Source: Larkinella rosea
Lineage (GTDB): Bacteria > Bacteroidota > Bacteroidia > Cytophagales > Spirosomataceae
Direction: 5' to 3'
Length of the DNA: 64,000 bases
Assembly (NCBI RefSeq): GCF_003858635.1
Contig: NZ_RQJO01000017.1
Location: 1 to 64,000, forward strand
Shown in pieces: positions 62,909 through 64,000 of the stretch (positions are counted from its first letter, which is position 1; each line of letters opens with the position of its first letter). The notes under the pieces were generated by a model. The model saw only the letters and a program-made list of their open reading frames with translations. It was not told the origin of the DNA and made no database searches. Made by a program: the position numbers and the translations under genes.

Positions 62909-63063
62909 AGCCCACGCACGGTTCGAACCGTGGGAACAAAGAATAAATATTGGCTAAATCAAAACCGTTTTAACGGTTTCCGGGGCTCGGAAACCGTTAA
63001 AACGGTTTTGATAAAATCAAATATGATTCTGTCCCCGAAACCACGGTTCAGACCGTGGGCTGG
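62909..63063. repeat. Nested fold-back (CCCACGGTT and AAAACCGTTTT families)
   Basis: The outer pair is a CCCACGcaCGGTTcgAACCGTGGG-like palindrome on the left (62911-62934) and a matching one ending AGACCGTGGGCT on the right. The inner pair is a perfect 24-bp stem (62958-62981 with 62989-63012, loop of 7 nt) that itself carries AAAACCGTTTTAACGGTTTCC-like internal symmetry. It lies between the Gfo/Idh and ABC ATPase genes. Confidence 0.75.
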
Positions 63064-63076
63064 TAATTACCTAAAA

Positions 63077-64000
<924 letters not shown>

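Overview
The window looks like chromosomal DNA of a Bacteroidota member, most likely a Cytophagales/Spirosomaceae-type bacterium (Spirosoma, Larkinella or a relative). The assignment is an inference from several signs: the fused lpxC-fabZ gene, promoters of the Bacteroidota form TTTG-N19/21-TAnnTTTG, few Shine-Dalgarno sites, a type IX secretion CHU_C-type sorting domain, DUF2807 and YHYH lipoproteins, and planctomycete-type cytochrome proteins (DUF1501, DUF1549/DUF1553) next to sugar transport genes. I see no phage, CRISPR array, transposase or rRNA. There is one tRNA gene, tRNA-Met(CAT).

Layout. 0-4.5 kb: manganese catalase, a truncated and frameshifted bestrophin pseudogene, an AraC-type regulator with an aldo/keto reductase, a decayed hydrolase-like remnant, and the tRNA. 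4.7-10.1 kb: an HD-domain phosphohydrolase followed by the lipid A module lpxD, lpxC-fabZ, lpxA and a small ABC ATPase. 10.3-15.1 kb: a large secreted SBBP/PKD/CHU_C protein, an XRE-type regulator with a small membrane protein, and a DUF2807 lipoprotein. 15.3-21.6 kb: a MarR-controlled RND efflux operon (marR, tolC-like, adaptor, pump) with readable operators. 21.7-28.6 kb: SDR, darcynin and Crp/Fnr genes, then an L-rhamnose-type catabolic operon of kinase, isomerase and fused aldolase/dehydrogenase. 28.9-34.2 kb: fdhD, a chain of three overlapping lipoprotein genes (YHYH, MORN/YwqK, SCO), and an FdhF/YdeP-type molybdopterin oxidoreductase. 34.3-49.4 kb: two secreted hypotheticals, SDRs, a GH95 fucosidase, a TetR-SDR pair with two identical operators, an M16 peptidase, the rhamnose transporter RhaT and a secreted phosphodiesterase-like enzyme. 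49.4-53.2 kb: a GMC oxidoreductase with its small subunit, and an orphan LytS-type histidine kinase. 53.2-64 kb: three cytochrome/DUF1501-type proteins, a ribose-type sugar ABC transporter and a partial Gfo/Idh/MocA oxidoreductase, all on the minus strand.

The gene content is mostly of known families. The most unusual signal lies between genes: at least twelve intergenic fold-back (inverted repeat) elements belonging to several unrelated sequence families. Five copies share an arm reading ACGTACCCACGGACT. One element is a 199-nt cloverleaf closed by a perfect 34-bp stem that contains both stop codons of a convergent gene pair. Every gap of the rhamnose operon holds a different family. The second strong signal is regulatory: both the MarR and the TetR gene have a palindromic operator inside the promoter spacer, with the -7 box ending only 4-5 nt before the ATG, which predicts autorepressed, leaderless transcripts.

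Functionally the window combines envelope biogenesis (lipid A), xenobiotic export under repressor control, and uptake and breakdown of deoxy sugars (GH95 fucosidase, RhaT, rhamnose enzymes, ABC transporter, Gfo/Idh). It also holds periplasmic or outer-membrane redox modules whose substrates cannot be deduced from sequence alone.
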